Position numbers and translations under genes: made by a program. The notes beneath the pieces were generated by a model. The model saw nothing but the letters and a program-made list of their open reading frames with translations, was not told where the DNA came from and made no database searches. From positions 6,993,473 to 7,057,472 of the forward strand of contig OW203724.1 of assembly GCA_934045075.1 (NCBI GenBank): a stretch of 64,000 nt of DNA, given 5' to 3'. Positions 22,701 to 33,609 of this stretch are shown piece after piece (positions within the stretch are counted from its first letter, which is position 1; every line of letters begins with the position of its first letter). This DNA comes from Yponomeuta sedellus. Its lineage: Eukaryota > Arthropoda > Insecta > Lepidoptera > Yponomeutidae.

Positions 22701-25700
22701 TTGCTTCCGTCAATCTTAATGATAAGTTAAATAAAAAAAAAAGGTTCGCCTGGGCTACGAGAGCGCTTCAATTAATATAATTTTGTCTAACTCTGTAACG
22801 TGAAACAATATTGAACCATGCTGCCCGAAATAAAATATTAATATTATTAAAAAAGTAAATGCACAGGGATGTGCTTAATGAAACAATTGGTTGAAGGAGA
22901 TAACAGAAGTTTAACTTTCCTACCTTCTTTTTATGCTCAGGACTGCCGCTACGCTCATCAACCTTGGTGGGTTTCTTGTAAAGCTTGGGTGCTGCGGAGA
23001 GGATGACGGGCTGCGGTTTGGGTGGCGGGATCTGGGGGCCCGGCAGCACGGGCCGGCCCATAAACTGGTTAAACTGTTCTTGGTCCATCATTGGATTCAT
23101 GTGGTTCATTGTATTCATCGGGTTTATGTGCCGCTGCCTTTGGACCTGCAGAAAAAAAATGGAGGGAAGTCATGAATAAGGGCAATTGAAACATCCCCAT
23201 CGTCGTACAGAACCAATCACAATCATGTGAATCTAACGATTTGTATACTCCATTTACATTCCTTTTCTATAATACCGTTTTATATTATATTTTTTTACAA
23301 TTTACCATTTCCCTTAAAATATTATTGTATTCCCTGTCAGTTTAACATTTAAACCAGGTAATTATTTTAGGCCTATCCATGTCACAACGGGCCGGGTCGC
23401 ATACCATGGTGTACCTGCTCCAATGCCCATTGTGCCCTCACACCTGCACTCTGGAGGACCTAACAGAGGCTAACGCTGGTGCAATTGCAGTGGCCAACTA
23501 TTGGGCAGGAAGAATATAAACTGGACATGATTGTCACCGGACTTCAAATTCTTGTCTAATGACTAAAAGGTTTACTTTAGTTTACATTCACGCGCTGGCT
23601 CGTCGCAAGCCTGTTGGAATGTGGATAGACCGTTAATTGACATATTGACACTTTTATATTCCATTACTATTTCTTAATGATTCGCGATGCTCCCGACTTC
23701 AGTCTACCGGAGACCACGGCAACTGTAACGCTGCCGAAACGTCGGGAAATAAGGTAATTACGTTTTACCTAATAAATAATCGCGATTAGACCCTTAAGTA
23801 TTTATATTCCATTGTAGCTACAAGTCAGCGAAACTTTAAATCAAAATTAATGGTATGTCCCGAATGCATCGCAGGAACGTAAGGCCATACTCCACCACGG
23901 AGGCCAGGTCCGGGTTTGTGGAGGATTGTAGGACAGTGGTGGGCCTTACTGTCAGAAGTTATCAAGCCGCCTATGAGGCCAATGATATGCCTTAACGACT
24001 GCCAGTACATGACAGCCGGCACCAAACGGCTTATCGTGCCTTGCGAAGCACGGAAACGCTCGGAAAAATGTAACTGTCCATGTAATGGCAGTCGTTAAGC
24101 CAGGTCAGAGGCCTCATGGGTGGATAACGTATAATGTGGATAACGGAGCTTGATGTACAATTTACTTACGTTGATATACAATTTACTTACACAATGTACA
24201 ATTTACGTTGAAATTTTACTTCTGTAATTTTTTTTACTTTATTGTGATTAGAGTTTTATGTTAGTCACACAGTTATGGCACATAATTTTCAAATGCAGAA
24301 TGTACGTTGCATTTCCATAGCAAGCACGATACACTAAAATAGAAGATTATGAATCAGTCAATTCAATTATGCAAAACATAATGAGGAATTGATTGAGTTG
24401 TTCACAAAATGTGAGAGCTAATATAGTGGTGCTGCAACAAGTTTAGTCCCTAACCAGCTAATATATTTAACACGGACATATAGTGGAATAATATCAGTAT
24501 TCCACTATAATGACTGATAAAGACAGAATTACAAAATTGTAATTTTATACCATTTCCTACCTTAATAGTTATTACCCTCTTAACAGTAGATTTGCGGGCT
24601 TCGCACGCTCAACGGGGTATTCATAGGGGCCACAATGTACATATTATACAGGGTGTCTCATTCAAATCGGTCAGTATGGGAAAGTCTGAAACTATAAGAC
24701 ATACGAAGATCTGTTCTGAGGAACCATGTCATCGATTTTAATAACAAGAAAAACTGCATTCATACATTTAAAAAAACATCTGTACTCCTTTCGGGAATCG
24801 AACCCGGTTGCTTTAAAAAAAAAACTTCTATTAATCAAACACTAACAATCAATTGAAAAGCCCACTTAAAATAAGTATGTAGATACTTATTTAAAGATTA
24901 AGATCGTTACCTAAACGTATTGAATATTGTATTGAAAAAGGCGGCGGTCACTTCGAGCACCTACTAAAATAAATTAAAGTATGTGAAAACAATGCATTTT
25001 ATTCATTTTAGACATCATGTTTCATACAGACATTTACTGCTTAAGACCTACACATTCGATATCTAAATAGAAATAGTGTAGGTTTTTTTTTTCAAAACCA
25101 CCGGGTTCAATTCCCGAACGGAGAACAGATGTTTTTTAAAATGTATGAATGCAGTTTTTCTTGTTATTAAAATCGATGACATGGTTCCTCAGAACAGATC
25201 TTCGTATGTCTTATAGTTTCAGACTTTCCCATACTGACCGATTTGAATGAGACACCCTGTATAACTAGTAGTAATTAAGAATGGTTAAATGTTTACTTCG
25301 CTGTCGCCTTAGGTTTGATCATATAAGAGTCTTATATTTAAAAAAAAAAACTAAAAGAGTGCATAAATAGTAGATTGTATGACTAGGGAATAAAACGATC
25401 CATTTTAGGCGAGACGTGCTACCCGAGCCGGACCCGGAAGGGTCGATAGGCACGTCGAGGTTAAAATGGGTGTTATTACCGAGTCATACCCTCTACTTTT
25501 CACTTGGAATAAAAAAACAATGAATCTAACCTAATCTTATGTCTTGAGAAATTGATTAAGTTTTCTGATTGTTGGATTTTAAAATATCTGTATTCTAATT
25601 GGTTGATACCAAATATAAAGTCTCTCTTACCATTAAAATGTGAAAATGACTGCTAAATTCCGCCAAAAAAATTTCATACAATATCTGAAAGTCTCTCTTA

Positions 25701-28700
25701 CAGACTTCAATAATTAACACAGTATACGTACCAATTAAAAACATAGCGTTCCGCTGCCCATGAGTCGTGTTGCGATTAGCTGTTGTGAAGTGTTAGTGTT
25801 AGGTAAGTATAGGTACCTACATATTTTACCTAGGGACTAAAATACAATTTTTGCCCCTCTCTGTACTGCCCTTGTAATCAAGAACGCAGCACTTGCAAAA
25901 AGGCGGTTCGGAGAAAAACGCGGTAAACATATTTTTAGTTATTTAAGTAAGAAATTTATGTTTTTTAACCATACACTTATACGAAAAAAATGGGAAAAAA
26001 TTCAAGCTTTTAAATAGCATTTATTTTTTATTCCATTTAGCGATGGTTCCAACTATAGTGTGTATTACGGCGTTTTAGCTTAGCATGAGGTATAGTGAGA
26101 ATTAGATTACAACTAAGCGTAAATGCAGTACTTGCGCTGATTACTGCATTTCACCCTAGCACTTGTCGATTACTGCATTATTTGTTAGTATTTATTCATT
26201 ATTTTTATGTCTTGTGCCACCCTAAATTGGGGGGTTACTAGGATGATTTGTATGTATATTGTGTTTCTATTATAGGTATATTGCAATTAAAACAAAATCG
26301 TAGCAATCAAACTTTATTTCGATTGAGAAATAACGACTTACAATATTATCACAAAATCAGCAGCGACTCTAAATAATTAGGAACAATCAGACCTCTTTAA
26401 GACAACAACCTTTGGTAGAAAATAGGTAACTAATAAAATAACATTTTAATTATTTGAGTAGGTATCTTAAACTAGGTAATTTAAATCTAGGTAATTCTTA
26501 ATATTATCAACAACCAGTCTTTATTCAAAGTAGCACAGAAACAGCGACTTAATGAACGTTACAAGTTAAACTAGGTGTCCATTTCAAAATCTAGATCATT
26601 AGGTATACCTACCTATAAATTTACAGTTTTTACTTATAAAAATAACTTAAAATAGTATCTATTCTCTTTTCACAATCAGGACGGGGTTCTAATAAAAAAA
26701 CATCATTGTATTTTTCTATAGTCTAGGTCCAATCACATGCATATTTGCAAGACATTAACATAAAAATTATTAAAGTAGATCCGTATAACGCATGACATAA
26801 TATAAGTTCGTACTTAGGTACTATTTACTCTTAGAAAATACAATCACTTTTAATTCAGTCTCATCAATAAGAGAGTAATTTGTTTAAAAAAGAACGTATC
26901 AAAGTTTTGAACACAAACGAATAATACTCATTATTCTTTAATTCCTAAAACTTGTTTAACAACTTTGGACAATCAACAAAAATAAAATCTATAAACTCTT
27001 AAAACGTTTAAGTAAAAAAGAATTTAAAAACCTATTTAGAGGCTAAATAGAATTATCAAGTAAGTTAAAACATATAAATACCTACAAGCAATACATAATT
27101 CTTCGAGAAATACTCTTCATCTACTCATCTCTTCTGACTCTCTAGCTTCTACGAGATCAATAGAATTGTCGTTTACGGGAAGATTTTCCCAAAATACCAG
27201 CCTGTTTTGAGGTAGTATTTCACCTAATTTTCTAAGTATACCAGTCTTTCTCTCCTCAGTTATTCCTCTCGGCTTCTTATTTTGTACTGCTTCCGGTATT
27301 GAATTTTGTTTCATGAGTTTCATTTTATGAAAATCAATTTCAATTAAATCTCCATCATGGGCAGTTTTCGCAAATAGTTTCATGCTGCTTCTTTGTACCT
27401 CAACGCAGACAATATCTTTTAAATAGGTTCTTTCATCATATTTCTTCAATTTATATTGAGACGAGTGGTCTTCGTATTTATAAAAATCGGCAACTTCCAT
27501 AGGCTTCACAATCACCTTTCCTGAATTCGCAAGTTGTACGCAATCGATAAAATCCGAAAAATCGTATACTTTTTTTGCTTTGTGCAACTGGTTTTCCACT
27601 TGGTGATAAAAATTATCAGCAGACATAAAGGTATGACCAGGTTCCAAGTATTTAATAATGATCTTGGTAGCAGCAATCACTTGGCTGTTTATAATCTGTA
27701 CCAAAAATGTGAAGAATGCCCAGTTCTTATTTTGGCTAGTACAGTTGTCTGTCCAAACGGTTATTTCACTGCAGTCGCGTTTACTCTCAAAAAAGGCTCT
27801 GTAAGTGCTTATTATATCCTCTTGTTTCCTGCCTGATATTGCTTCATGCCACAACACTGCGAAAGGCTTTTCTTGACTTGAACCTAGTGGTACGAAACTC
27901 TCATTAAAAGCTCTCATACGAGGACAGAACATCACAACTTTAAACATCTCCATCCTAGGCAACATGACTACTTTTTTAAAAAACCTATTTAGAGGCTAAA
28001 AATTTCACCCATGCCGGGATTGGAACCCGCAACCTCTGGCTATCCGTGCCATAGGTTTTAAATTTGTTCCTTAGCACGGGTTAGTGCATTAAAATAAAAA
28101 TAGTATGACTACTTTTTGTAAATCTGCCGAATAGTAACATTTGGAAGATTCTATCTCACTCGTGGATTGCGCAACATCTTTTTGATAATGTGTACGTGCT
28201 GTCTGATACTTATTACGGTGGTTGTGGTATGAAATACATTCAGTACAATTCTCAGTGTCTTTGCATGCTACTTGGTGTAGTTTGAAGCTTTCGCATTGCT
28301 CGCACTCTTCATTGCCTAGCTGAGCAAAAGATATATTCATATCATTTCTCAAGAATTTTCTGTAGAGTTCATACGATACTTTAATATCTCGATTTTTTTC
28401 TAAAAAATCACTCCGCGTTTTAATTTAGGAACTATTCGATTGATGCTAGATCAAAATGCAGTAATTGTAGCAAGTACTGCATTTTGCTCTAGTATACATT
28501 GCGAGTACTGCATTCTTTTCTAGCACATGATTATTACCCCACTTATCTTTAGTACAATAACTTTTTTCATGCAATTACTGCAAAAAACTTTAGCAAAAAA
28601 ACATATTTCCATTAAAAAAAATGATGAAAATATATTTTTCCCGTGTAGATAAAACCTTTAGGATGCCATTTTTGTAAAAAAGTGAAAATCGCAAAATTGA

Positions 28701-31700
28701 CGATTACTGCGTTCTTAATTAGCAGGGCAGTGTAGGCCTATGTGAAGCAATTTTAGAGCATGAGAAGTGACAAAGCACTTTTAATCACTATTTTTGTTTA
28801 ATTGCCGACTGCCTAGTTGGTTTAGCTGCTAAGACGCTTGCTACCAAGCCAGAGGTCGTGGATTCGATTCCCACTGGGGGCTGCAGTACATTTGTACAAG
28901 TGGCCTCAGTCTGGGTGTATTTTCATGTTTTTGACGTCGTTGCCTAGTACAGGATTTTCTAGTTTAGGACCTGGCCCTAGAGTCTAATACTTACATGGTT
29001 TTTCAATAGAATGAAATAAGGACACCAATGGTGGATATTTCCCTCAATGTGGTAGGTAGTCTACAAAGCAATAGCAGTACTATGTCATTCCAGGTATATA
29101 AAACGCCAAATTAAATAGGCATCTCTCGCCAAGATCTAATCGCGAGAGGCGCCGAGTTAAGTAGCACGGGTTATACCATTGAAAAGTGATTGAAACGACC
29201 ATTACCGGACTCTATTGAACAACTATGCATTTTAGAGACTCGCCTCCCAGGTCAAGTGATTGTGCTGTGTGAATGTTATTATTATGGAAGTTATTGTGAT
29301 TCCGGATTCACTTATACGTAATTTTTACCTGACTGCGGCGGAGCCCAAAAGGAGGGAAATGAGTTTGGCTTGTGTGTGTTTCCGATTTTATGATTTTATG
29401 TTATAATTCCCTAAACACTGGTCAGTCTGTGACCAAAAATATTTCAATTGATTCTTCGTGTTCACCTGAGTGTCATAGGTGGCATGAAATCACCATGAAT
29501 CCAACATTAAAATATACTCTAAAAAGATAAAAATAAAAAACTGAAATAGAGAATAACCGACAACCCAACTGCTGAGCATTAACCTACTAGGCACCCCGCT
29601 CAGCAGTCGGGTTGTTGGTTATATACCATAGACCAAACCAAATTCGAAATAAAAATAAGAAAAAATATTTGGAGAGAAAGAATTCTACTTTAGATTTATA
29701 TATAGCAGGAGATGGGAAGCGCCTTATAAAAATCGGCTGCAAATTTGCAACTGTAGACCACAGAGAATATTATCTTATAATATGTTTTACTTTAAACAGT
29801 AGAATTCCACATTCTTATGTGGAATGCTCAGCAGATGCTGCAACAGACGTTGCCTTGTCTGACATGTTTCTTCACCCTATCAGAAATAGTCCTATAAAGG
29901 GGCTCCCTCTCCAGCATCAAACTTATGAAATTAAACTTAGTCAACTTGGATAACCTCCTAATTTCCTGCAACCCTTCTCTTAACAGTGATGAATGAAGAA
30001 TGTTAACTAATTTTGATTATTAGCACTCCATATTCTCTGTCTAAAATAAAAAATACTAGTGAAAGAATTACTTCGATACGTCAATTAGTTTCCGATTTAG
30101 AAGTAAAACAAGTTGTAACCCTAAGACGCGGGCCGCCGATTATGCTGTGACGTCATCGCACAACACGCTCAGCCTAGCTCACTCAGTCCGCTCGTAGTCG
30201 CGCGCCCGTGCCGTCGAAATTATACCTAAATACTTTAAAAAATGTCCAATCCAAATACTAGGAAATCATGTGTTGTGCCTAAATGTAAAAATACAACTAC
30301 TAATTCGCCGGAAAAGTTGTTTTTTATAGTTCCAGAAGACGTCAAAATGCGAAAAAAATGGATATTTATAGAGTTTTAATAAAACTATATATTAGGACAA
30401 TGTTATTTTATTATTTTTGTCAAAAATATTTTTCTTCCAAAACTTTACACATTTTTCAAAAAGATCACAAATTTTTTTTATAAACTACTTCATGCAGATC
30501 AACATTCCTTGAGGTTTCAAAGTCAACGTGTGCAATACAAAATAGGGCTTTTCTTTTCCTGTCATTTGTGTTTGTATCTGAGCATAATATTTTTTGCCTA
30601 GTTTACCTTTACTAATCTATAATATAAAAATGAATCGCTGAATGTGTTGGAAGCGCAAATCTCGAGAGCAGCTGAACCGATTTCGATAATTCTTTTTTTT
30701 TTTTTTAGAATATTCCTTGAAGTACGGGGATGGTTCTTACGGAGAGAAAAATAAAAAAAATTAAAGAATCGACTGTTAGGCGGTACGAAGTTCGTCGGGT
30801 CAGCTAGTACGTAATAAAAGTGTTTGCCTTGGTTGGACACTTTACTTCTATAACACAGTCATCCGTAAGCCCGTCAGACGAGGCACCAATCATAGGCCAC
30901 CCATTCTTTAAAAAAAGCATATTCCACTATCTTTATAAAATGTATCTTCGCAACTTTTGATAGCATTCGTAGCACAACACAGATAAGAAATATTCGCATA
31001 TCGAGTCGATGAATGAAAACGTTCCGTTTCATTATATTCGTTCAATAACCTAACAAAGGTGGACTATGTACAAATGTAGTGGCTACTTGTGAAAATTCAG
31101 GAGATTTTACTCAATTCTACAAAGATTGTTACTTTTTTACTTTTTTTTTTTTAACATTTACATCGAAGCACATACATTGCTTCTGGCCTCACACTAGGAT
31201 ACCCTGTGTCGTGGGAACCAGAAACAACGACATCACAAACATGTAAACATCCAAGACCTGGCCTTTTTTTTTGTTCCCAGCCGGGATTCGAACCCGGGAC
31301 CTCTTGCATGGTAGGCAGACGCGCTACCGCTACGCCACAGAGGTCGTCTGTGGCGAACAGTAGAAAACAGTAGATCAGGAGACAGTGCTTAAAATCAGAA
31401 AATCTCCTGATAAATTAGTAGAGTTTGCAGCACTGCTAAGCGGGCCGCGGCAGGAGGCCGCGCGGCGCGTTGTGACATCATGACATGACGTCACAACGCG
31501 CCGCGCGACTGTAGCGGGACTCGATATTTTTCGTAACTTTGAATGCCTATAAAATCAAAACTACTAGGTATTTTTGACTACAGCAAAAACTAGTGTATTT
31601 GTATACATACAGGCTTTACTGAGACAAGCATTTCAAGCGATTTGGCATACCTAGTAACATTCTTCATTAGGGCCATATCACCATATCACCCAACCTTTCG

Positions 31701-32436
31701 CTTGGCTGTTACTGCTTCCATATATTCTAGCCGCTATTAACAAAATTTCTTACTTACAAAATAGAAATATATCATGTCAAGCAAGACAAGAAGAAATAAT
31801 ACTGATCCCATTGTGTCTATCTAGGTACGTATTTGTTAGGGAGTTGGGTACACACCTGTGGCGGCACCATCATGCTCGGAGGAGGCGGCGGCGGCGGAAC
31901 GTTCTGAAACAGCATCCCTGAAGCCAAGGCCTGCTCGTATGAAGGCATCATCGACGGCGGAGGCGGCGGTGGTGGTAGGGTCACGCGATCCAGCTGCTGC
32001 TGTACAGCACCAAACGTCCCAGCCCCAATGACTGGACGCATTTGTGGCAAGCCAGGCATAAACATCTCTGCCCCGGAAATCTCCGCCTCGAACCTAACCG
32101 AAAAAGTATTAAAGGTAGGCATGTAGTTTTTACTAAAAGATGTATGAAACAGCATTATAGATATAGCATTAAATTCAAGTCATGATAAGGTGCTTGTCAA
32201 ACCATAATGCCACATATATGTACATACAGCATGACAGTCTCTGAAGCAACTAACATAACTACAATATATAAAACTAGAACTGAAGAAAATTTATGAATTT
32301 TAGAAAATACGATGAGTTCTGTAAATACAGACTACGACCTACTGCTGCGACAAACCACGACCATGCTTCGCCCCATTGCGATGGATTCCTACCTTGACAT
32401 TTCATCTTGCATCTGCTGGAACGTATGCTCCTCCAT
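16767..32436 (-). CDS. RBM42: RNA-binding protein 42 (RBM42)
   Basis: Seven exons on the minus strand, in transcription order: 32436-32393, 32093-31856, 23145-22924, 22148-21978, 19075-18959, 18171-18033 and 16897-16767. All phases agree and give 353 residues. It is a nuclear/cytoplasmic RNA-binding protein linked to hnRNP K and splicing in vertebrates. The middle is Pro-rich, with two PPPPPPPSMM blocks in exon 2 and PPPPPVINENPVPK in exon 4. The conserved C-terminus starts WEDVTLLDWPDDDFRMFCGD, which leads into a single RRM (RNP2 MFCGDL, RNP1 KGFGFVSF) and ends YVGSRPIKLRKSTW plus a Lys-rich tail, matching human RBM42 closely. The start is the ATG opening MEEHTFQQMQ. Intron 2 is 8.7 kb and holds several transposons. 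The protein is shorter than human RBM42 because of a shorter low-complexity region. Confidence 0.93.
18221..18400 (+). mobile_element. tRNA-headed SINE (family B)
   Basis: Head GACCTCTGTGGCGCAACGGT (A box) then GGTTCGAACCCCGG (B box), body with TGTTTACATGTTTGTGATGT and CCCACGACACAGGGTA. Other copies: 31140-31352 (-) and 52028-52215 (+). Lies in RBM42 intron 5. Confidence 0.75.
18868..18905 (+). repeat. Retroelement tail fragment
   Basis: GGCGGTCCGAAGTTCGCAGG and then GACAGCTAGTA resembles the end of the element at 30606-30812 (GGCGGTACGAAGTTCGTCGG, then GTCAGCTAGTA). It ends about 50 bp from the donor of RBM42 exon 5, on the opposite strand. Confidence 0.4.
19983..20177 (+). mobile_element. 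Foldback tRNA retroposon (family A), short copy
   Basis: 195 bp flanked by AACTTAATGTTAA (19970-19982 and 20178-20190). It opens with the inverted end AAACCTATTTAGAGG, runs through an antisense tRNA-like segment (B box near 20025, A box near 20068), then switches to the sense tail (AATAGGTTTTTAAATTTGTT ... AAAATAAAAATAGT). The sense tRNA-like arm is missing. It interrupts a hairpin element whose intact remainder is 20186-20248. Confidence 0.8.
20186..20248. repeat. Hairpin with perfect 28-bp arms
   Basis: Arms 20186-20213 and 20221-20248 are exact reverse complements around a 7-nt loop. A third, diverged arm lies at about 19946-19980, left of the foldback retroposon, which split the original repeat. 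Confidence 0.8.
20340..20540. repeat. Small inverted-repeat element, unclassified
   Basis: GTAGACTTTTTGTC (about 20404) and GACAAAAAGTCTAC (about 20478) form inverted arms flanked by AACGCTTTTTT and AAAGCGTTTTTT. Possibly a short MITE; the ends are not defined. Confidence 0.35.
20967..21235 (-). pseudogene. THAP-domain fragment
   Basis: The minus strand reads KTPGKLWIRVPSEINIRKTW, then a stretch ending YLCEDHFD; the invariant Trp, the Pro in VPSE and the Cys-x2-His of a THAP finger are visible. The first Cys pair is not in frame upstream (a stop precedes it). Lies in RBM42 intron 4. Could be a remnant of a THAP-type transposase or of a host THAP gene copy. Confidence 0.6.
23873..24115 (+). 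repeat. Dispersed repeat family D
   Basis: GGCCATACTCCACCACGGAG ... CAAGCCGCCTATGAGGCC ... ACGACTGCCAGTACATGACA ... GCCTTGCGAAGCACGGAAAC. Near-complete relatives are at 61570-61830 (+) and 53700-54000 (-). No ORF; class unknown. Confidence 0.55.
24649..25259. mobile_element. Long-TIR foldback MITE, TA target (611 bp)
   Basis: Inverted arms of roughly 180 bp start CAGGGTGTCTCATTCAAATC at both ends and are flanked by TA (24647-24648, 25260-25261), as in Tc1/mariner-type MITEs. Each arm contains a tRNA B-box-like GGGTTCAATTCCCG (or its complement), so the arms may include an old SINE. The centre has no ORF. Lies in RBM42 intron 2. Confidence 0.8.
27025..27050 (+). repeat. Minimal fragment of foldback retroposon family A
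   Basis: TTAAAAACCTATTTAGAGGC followed by TAAAT, bounded by AGAATT on both sides. It contains only the shared left end of the family, so it is either a very short insertion with a 6-bp duplication or a remnant. Confidence 0.5.
27117..28424 (-). pseudogene. DUF7869-like putative transposase, split by a SINE
   Basis: Two parts of one frame: open from 28424 down to 28118, and from 27963 down to the stop at 27117; skipping the SINE plus one target copy restores a continuous frame. The N-terminal part has a Cys/His-rich zone (EECEQCESF, CTECISYHNHR). Then come ADLQKV, WTDNCTSQNKN and PGHTFMSADNFYHQVE, which read like three catalytic acids of an RNase H-fold nuclease. The D/N-C-x-x-QNKN motif is what I associate with the DUF7869 family common in insect and cnidarian genomes. 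The insert brings in-frame stops just after the first candidate Asp, so the protein is inactive unless the insert is bypassed. The true start is not identified. Confidence 0.65.
27977..28104 (+). mobile_element. Foldback tRNA retroposon (family A), 128-bp copy in a transposase ORF
   Basis: Flanked by ATGACTACTTTTT (27964-27976, 28105-28117). Begins with the inverted end (AAAAAACCTATTTAGAGG), includes the antisense B box, then switches at about 28051 to the sense tail ending AAAATAAAAATAGT. Insert plus duplication is 141 bp, a multiple of three, yet it still introduces stops into the host ORF. Confidence 0.85.
28804..28990 (+). mobile_element. tRNA-headed SINE, single copy in window
   Basis: Head TAGTTGGTTTAGCTGCTAAG (A-box region) and GGATTCGATTCCC (B box), body ending in GTTTTTGACGTCGTTGCCTA, which is related to the family-B body. 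Inserted just outside the DUF7869 element in RBM42 intron 2. Confidence 0.55.
29143..29275 (+). repeat. Dispersed repeat shared with the lipase intron
   Basis: GCGAGAGGCGCCGAGTTAAG ... TTTTAGAGACTCGCCTCC. The related copy at about 6625-6772 ends at a lipase splice acceptor. Confidence 0.45.
29552..29619. repeat. Inverted repeat, 25-bp arms
   Basis: ATAACCGACAACCCAACTGC ... and ... AGTCGGGTTGTTGGTTAT form near-perfect arms around ATTAACCTACTAGGCACCCC. May mark the edge of a small element next to THAP/YqaJ copy 2. Confidence 0.55.
30242..30379 (+). pseudogene. THAP N-terminal fragment in copy 2
   Basis: Encodes the same 45-residue frame as 14992-14855, from MSNPNTRKSC to a stop after KKWIFIEF. 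The Trp of the THAP core is retained here (KKW) but lost in copy 1 (KKL). The downstream Cys-x2-His half is deleted in both. Confidence 0.65.
30606..30812 (+). mobile_element. Truncated retroelement (GTTCGTCGGGTCAGCTAGT type)
   Basis: Contains CAGCTGAACCGATTTCGATA and ends GTTCGTCGGGTCAGCTAGT, a widespread insect repeat end. It sits exactly where copy 1 of the THAP/YqaJ element reads continuously (TTACGTATTAGTAAAGG), which proves insertion. Confidence 0.6.
31140..31352 (-). mobile_element. tRNA-headed SINE (family B), antisense
   Basis: Minus-strand head with GACCTCTGTGGCG and B box GGTTCGAATCCCGG, body reading TTACATGTTTGTGATGTCG. Interrupts THAP/YqaJ copy 2 between CTTTGTAGAATTGAG-type and CTACTGTTTTC-type sequence. 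Confidence 0.75.
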
Positions 32437-33411
32437 GGTGCACCAGGAACTTTAACCTTTAAAAATTCCAAAACAATAAACGAAGTAAAGTATTCACAGG
32501 AGTGCGTCAGTAGTCGCTTCCCTTGATACATACAAGTGCGAGTGCGAAGTGCATTTTCACACTTATAAACTGCTGCGTGCGAAGCATCTATTGATCAAGG
32601 TTTTTTTGGTAAAAACGCAATCTTAGCAATTTTGCAGGGACTCTCAACTCTTTTTTTTTTAATATTCTGGAAACTAGTCCTTTTGAGCCTGACTCTCAAC
32701 TCAATTTATAACCACAGATTAAAAAGACTCACTCACGACAAATTAGTCGCTCACCACGGATGTCAAAAAAAGACGGATGCCATCTCGCATTGAAAGGGTG
32801 TGAACCACAGAGCATATAAACCGTAAATAGAGTACGATATAAACACAGTGTGAACCAGTGTGAACTCAGAATAAGGACCACTTATGGACTAAAGCATAGA
32901 AGGAGCGTTATAAAACGAACACCTGACACATGTCTGTCTCGTTAGTTTGAAACGTCGCCAACCACGTGTTAGACAGAGAAAAATATAGTAGTGTGATGTT
33001 TTATGTGTGTTTTATTATTCAAAACGTACCACCCTCAATTGTCAAGTTGGTTACCTTTGCTTACCATTATGCTACCGAATTAGAGATGTTTAGAAAATCA
33101 CAGCTTGTAGTAGGCTGCCAAGTACCTTCGATTTGGCAGTGTGTTAGACAACAGATGTTGGAGTGCGTCGTCTCCAAAAACCTTGTGTTTTTTGGGTTGT
33201 TTTAAACGCAAAAATATTCATTATTGCGTTTAAAATACCTAAACATCGTAAATTGTTCTTTGTTTAGGTTCCAATATTACCAAAATGAGCACTATTAATT
33301 ATTATATTGTTATTGAAGCGTTTTTATAATCAAGTGGCTACTCTCGTGTGAAATGGAATGAAATATTCAGCGCGCGCGCTAATCCGAGACGTCAAAAATT
33401 TTCTGATAGTT
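32437..33411. other. RBM42 5' flank and intergenic sequence
   Basis: Upstream of the RBM42 start codon. The promoter should lie here, but no TATA or initiator motif stands out. A 79-residue plus-strand frame (32966-33205) has no recognisable domain and is not called. Confidence 0.45.
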
Positions 33412-33609
33412 TCATATCATATTGGGCATAGGTATGAAATAATACAATAAATACAAGTCAACAATTTTTTTGCCTAAACGTATTGTGAACTTATAATGTC
33501 GAAAATCTTCGTCACTTAAATCGAAGGGATTCACACGATGACGAAGTCTGCTGGATCGCCGAGACGTCTCCAGCATGTCCAAATCGTTCAAATCATCAAA
33601 ATCCATCAT
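33412..33609 (-). pseudogene. HARBI1/DDE_4-like N-terminal fragment
   Basis: The 65-residue frame contains RHRVNPFDLSDEDFRHYK, which resembles the segment just before the nuclease core in Harbinger-derived HARBI1-like proteins. No nuclease core follows on this strand. It could be the first exon of a gene whose remainder is lost, or a coincidence. Confidence 0.35.

Larger units (their letters stand above)
25866..28730 (-). mobile_element. DNA transposon with DUF7869-like ORF, TGTA target duplications (2865 bp)
   Basis: Tips are 24-bp inverted repeats with 21 matches (CTGCCC ... AAGAACGCAG; 25866-25889 and, reversed, 28730-28707). TGTA flanks both sides (25862-25865, 28731-28734). Diverged copies of the tip motif, (G)ATTACTGCATT followed by CTAGCAC, recur near 26123-26175 and 28450-28530. 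The ORF runs on the minus strand and was later split by a 128-bp SINE. A 4-bp target and a D-D-D protein suggest a Sola-like superfamily, but this is inference. It lies in RBM42 intron 2, in the same orientation as the gene. Confidence 0.72.
29990..31668 (-). mobile_element. THAP/YqaJ transposon copy 2, inverted and decayed
   Basis: Reverse-complement homologue of the interior of 13823-15308: it shares the GAATGTTACTAGGTA segment, the GACGTCATGTCATGA region, the YqaJ fragment and the THAP start (30242-30379, +). The outer terminal repeats are missing. Two later insertions interrupt it: a retroelement tail (30606-30812) and a family-B SINE (31140-31352). Lies in RBM42 intron 2. Confidence 0.75.

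Noticed and set aside
29612..29953. 113-residue plus-strand frame next to the THAP/YqaJ copy
   Set aside because: No recognisable motif, and its start overlaps an inverted-repeat arm; probably transposon-derived noise.
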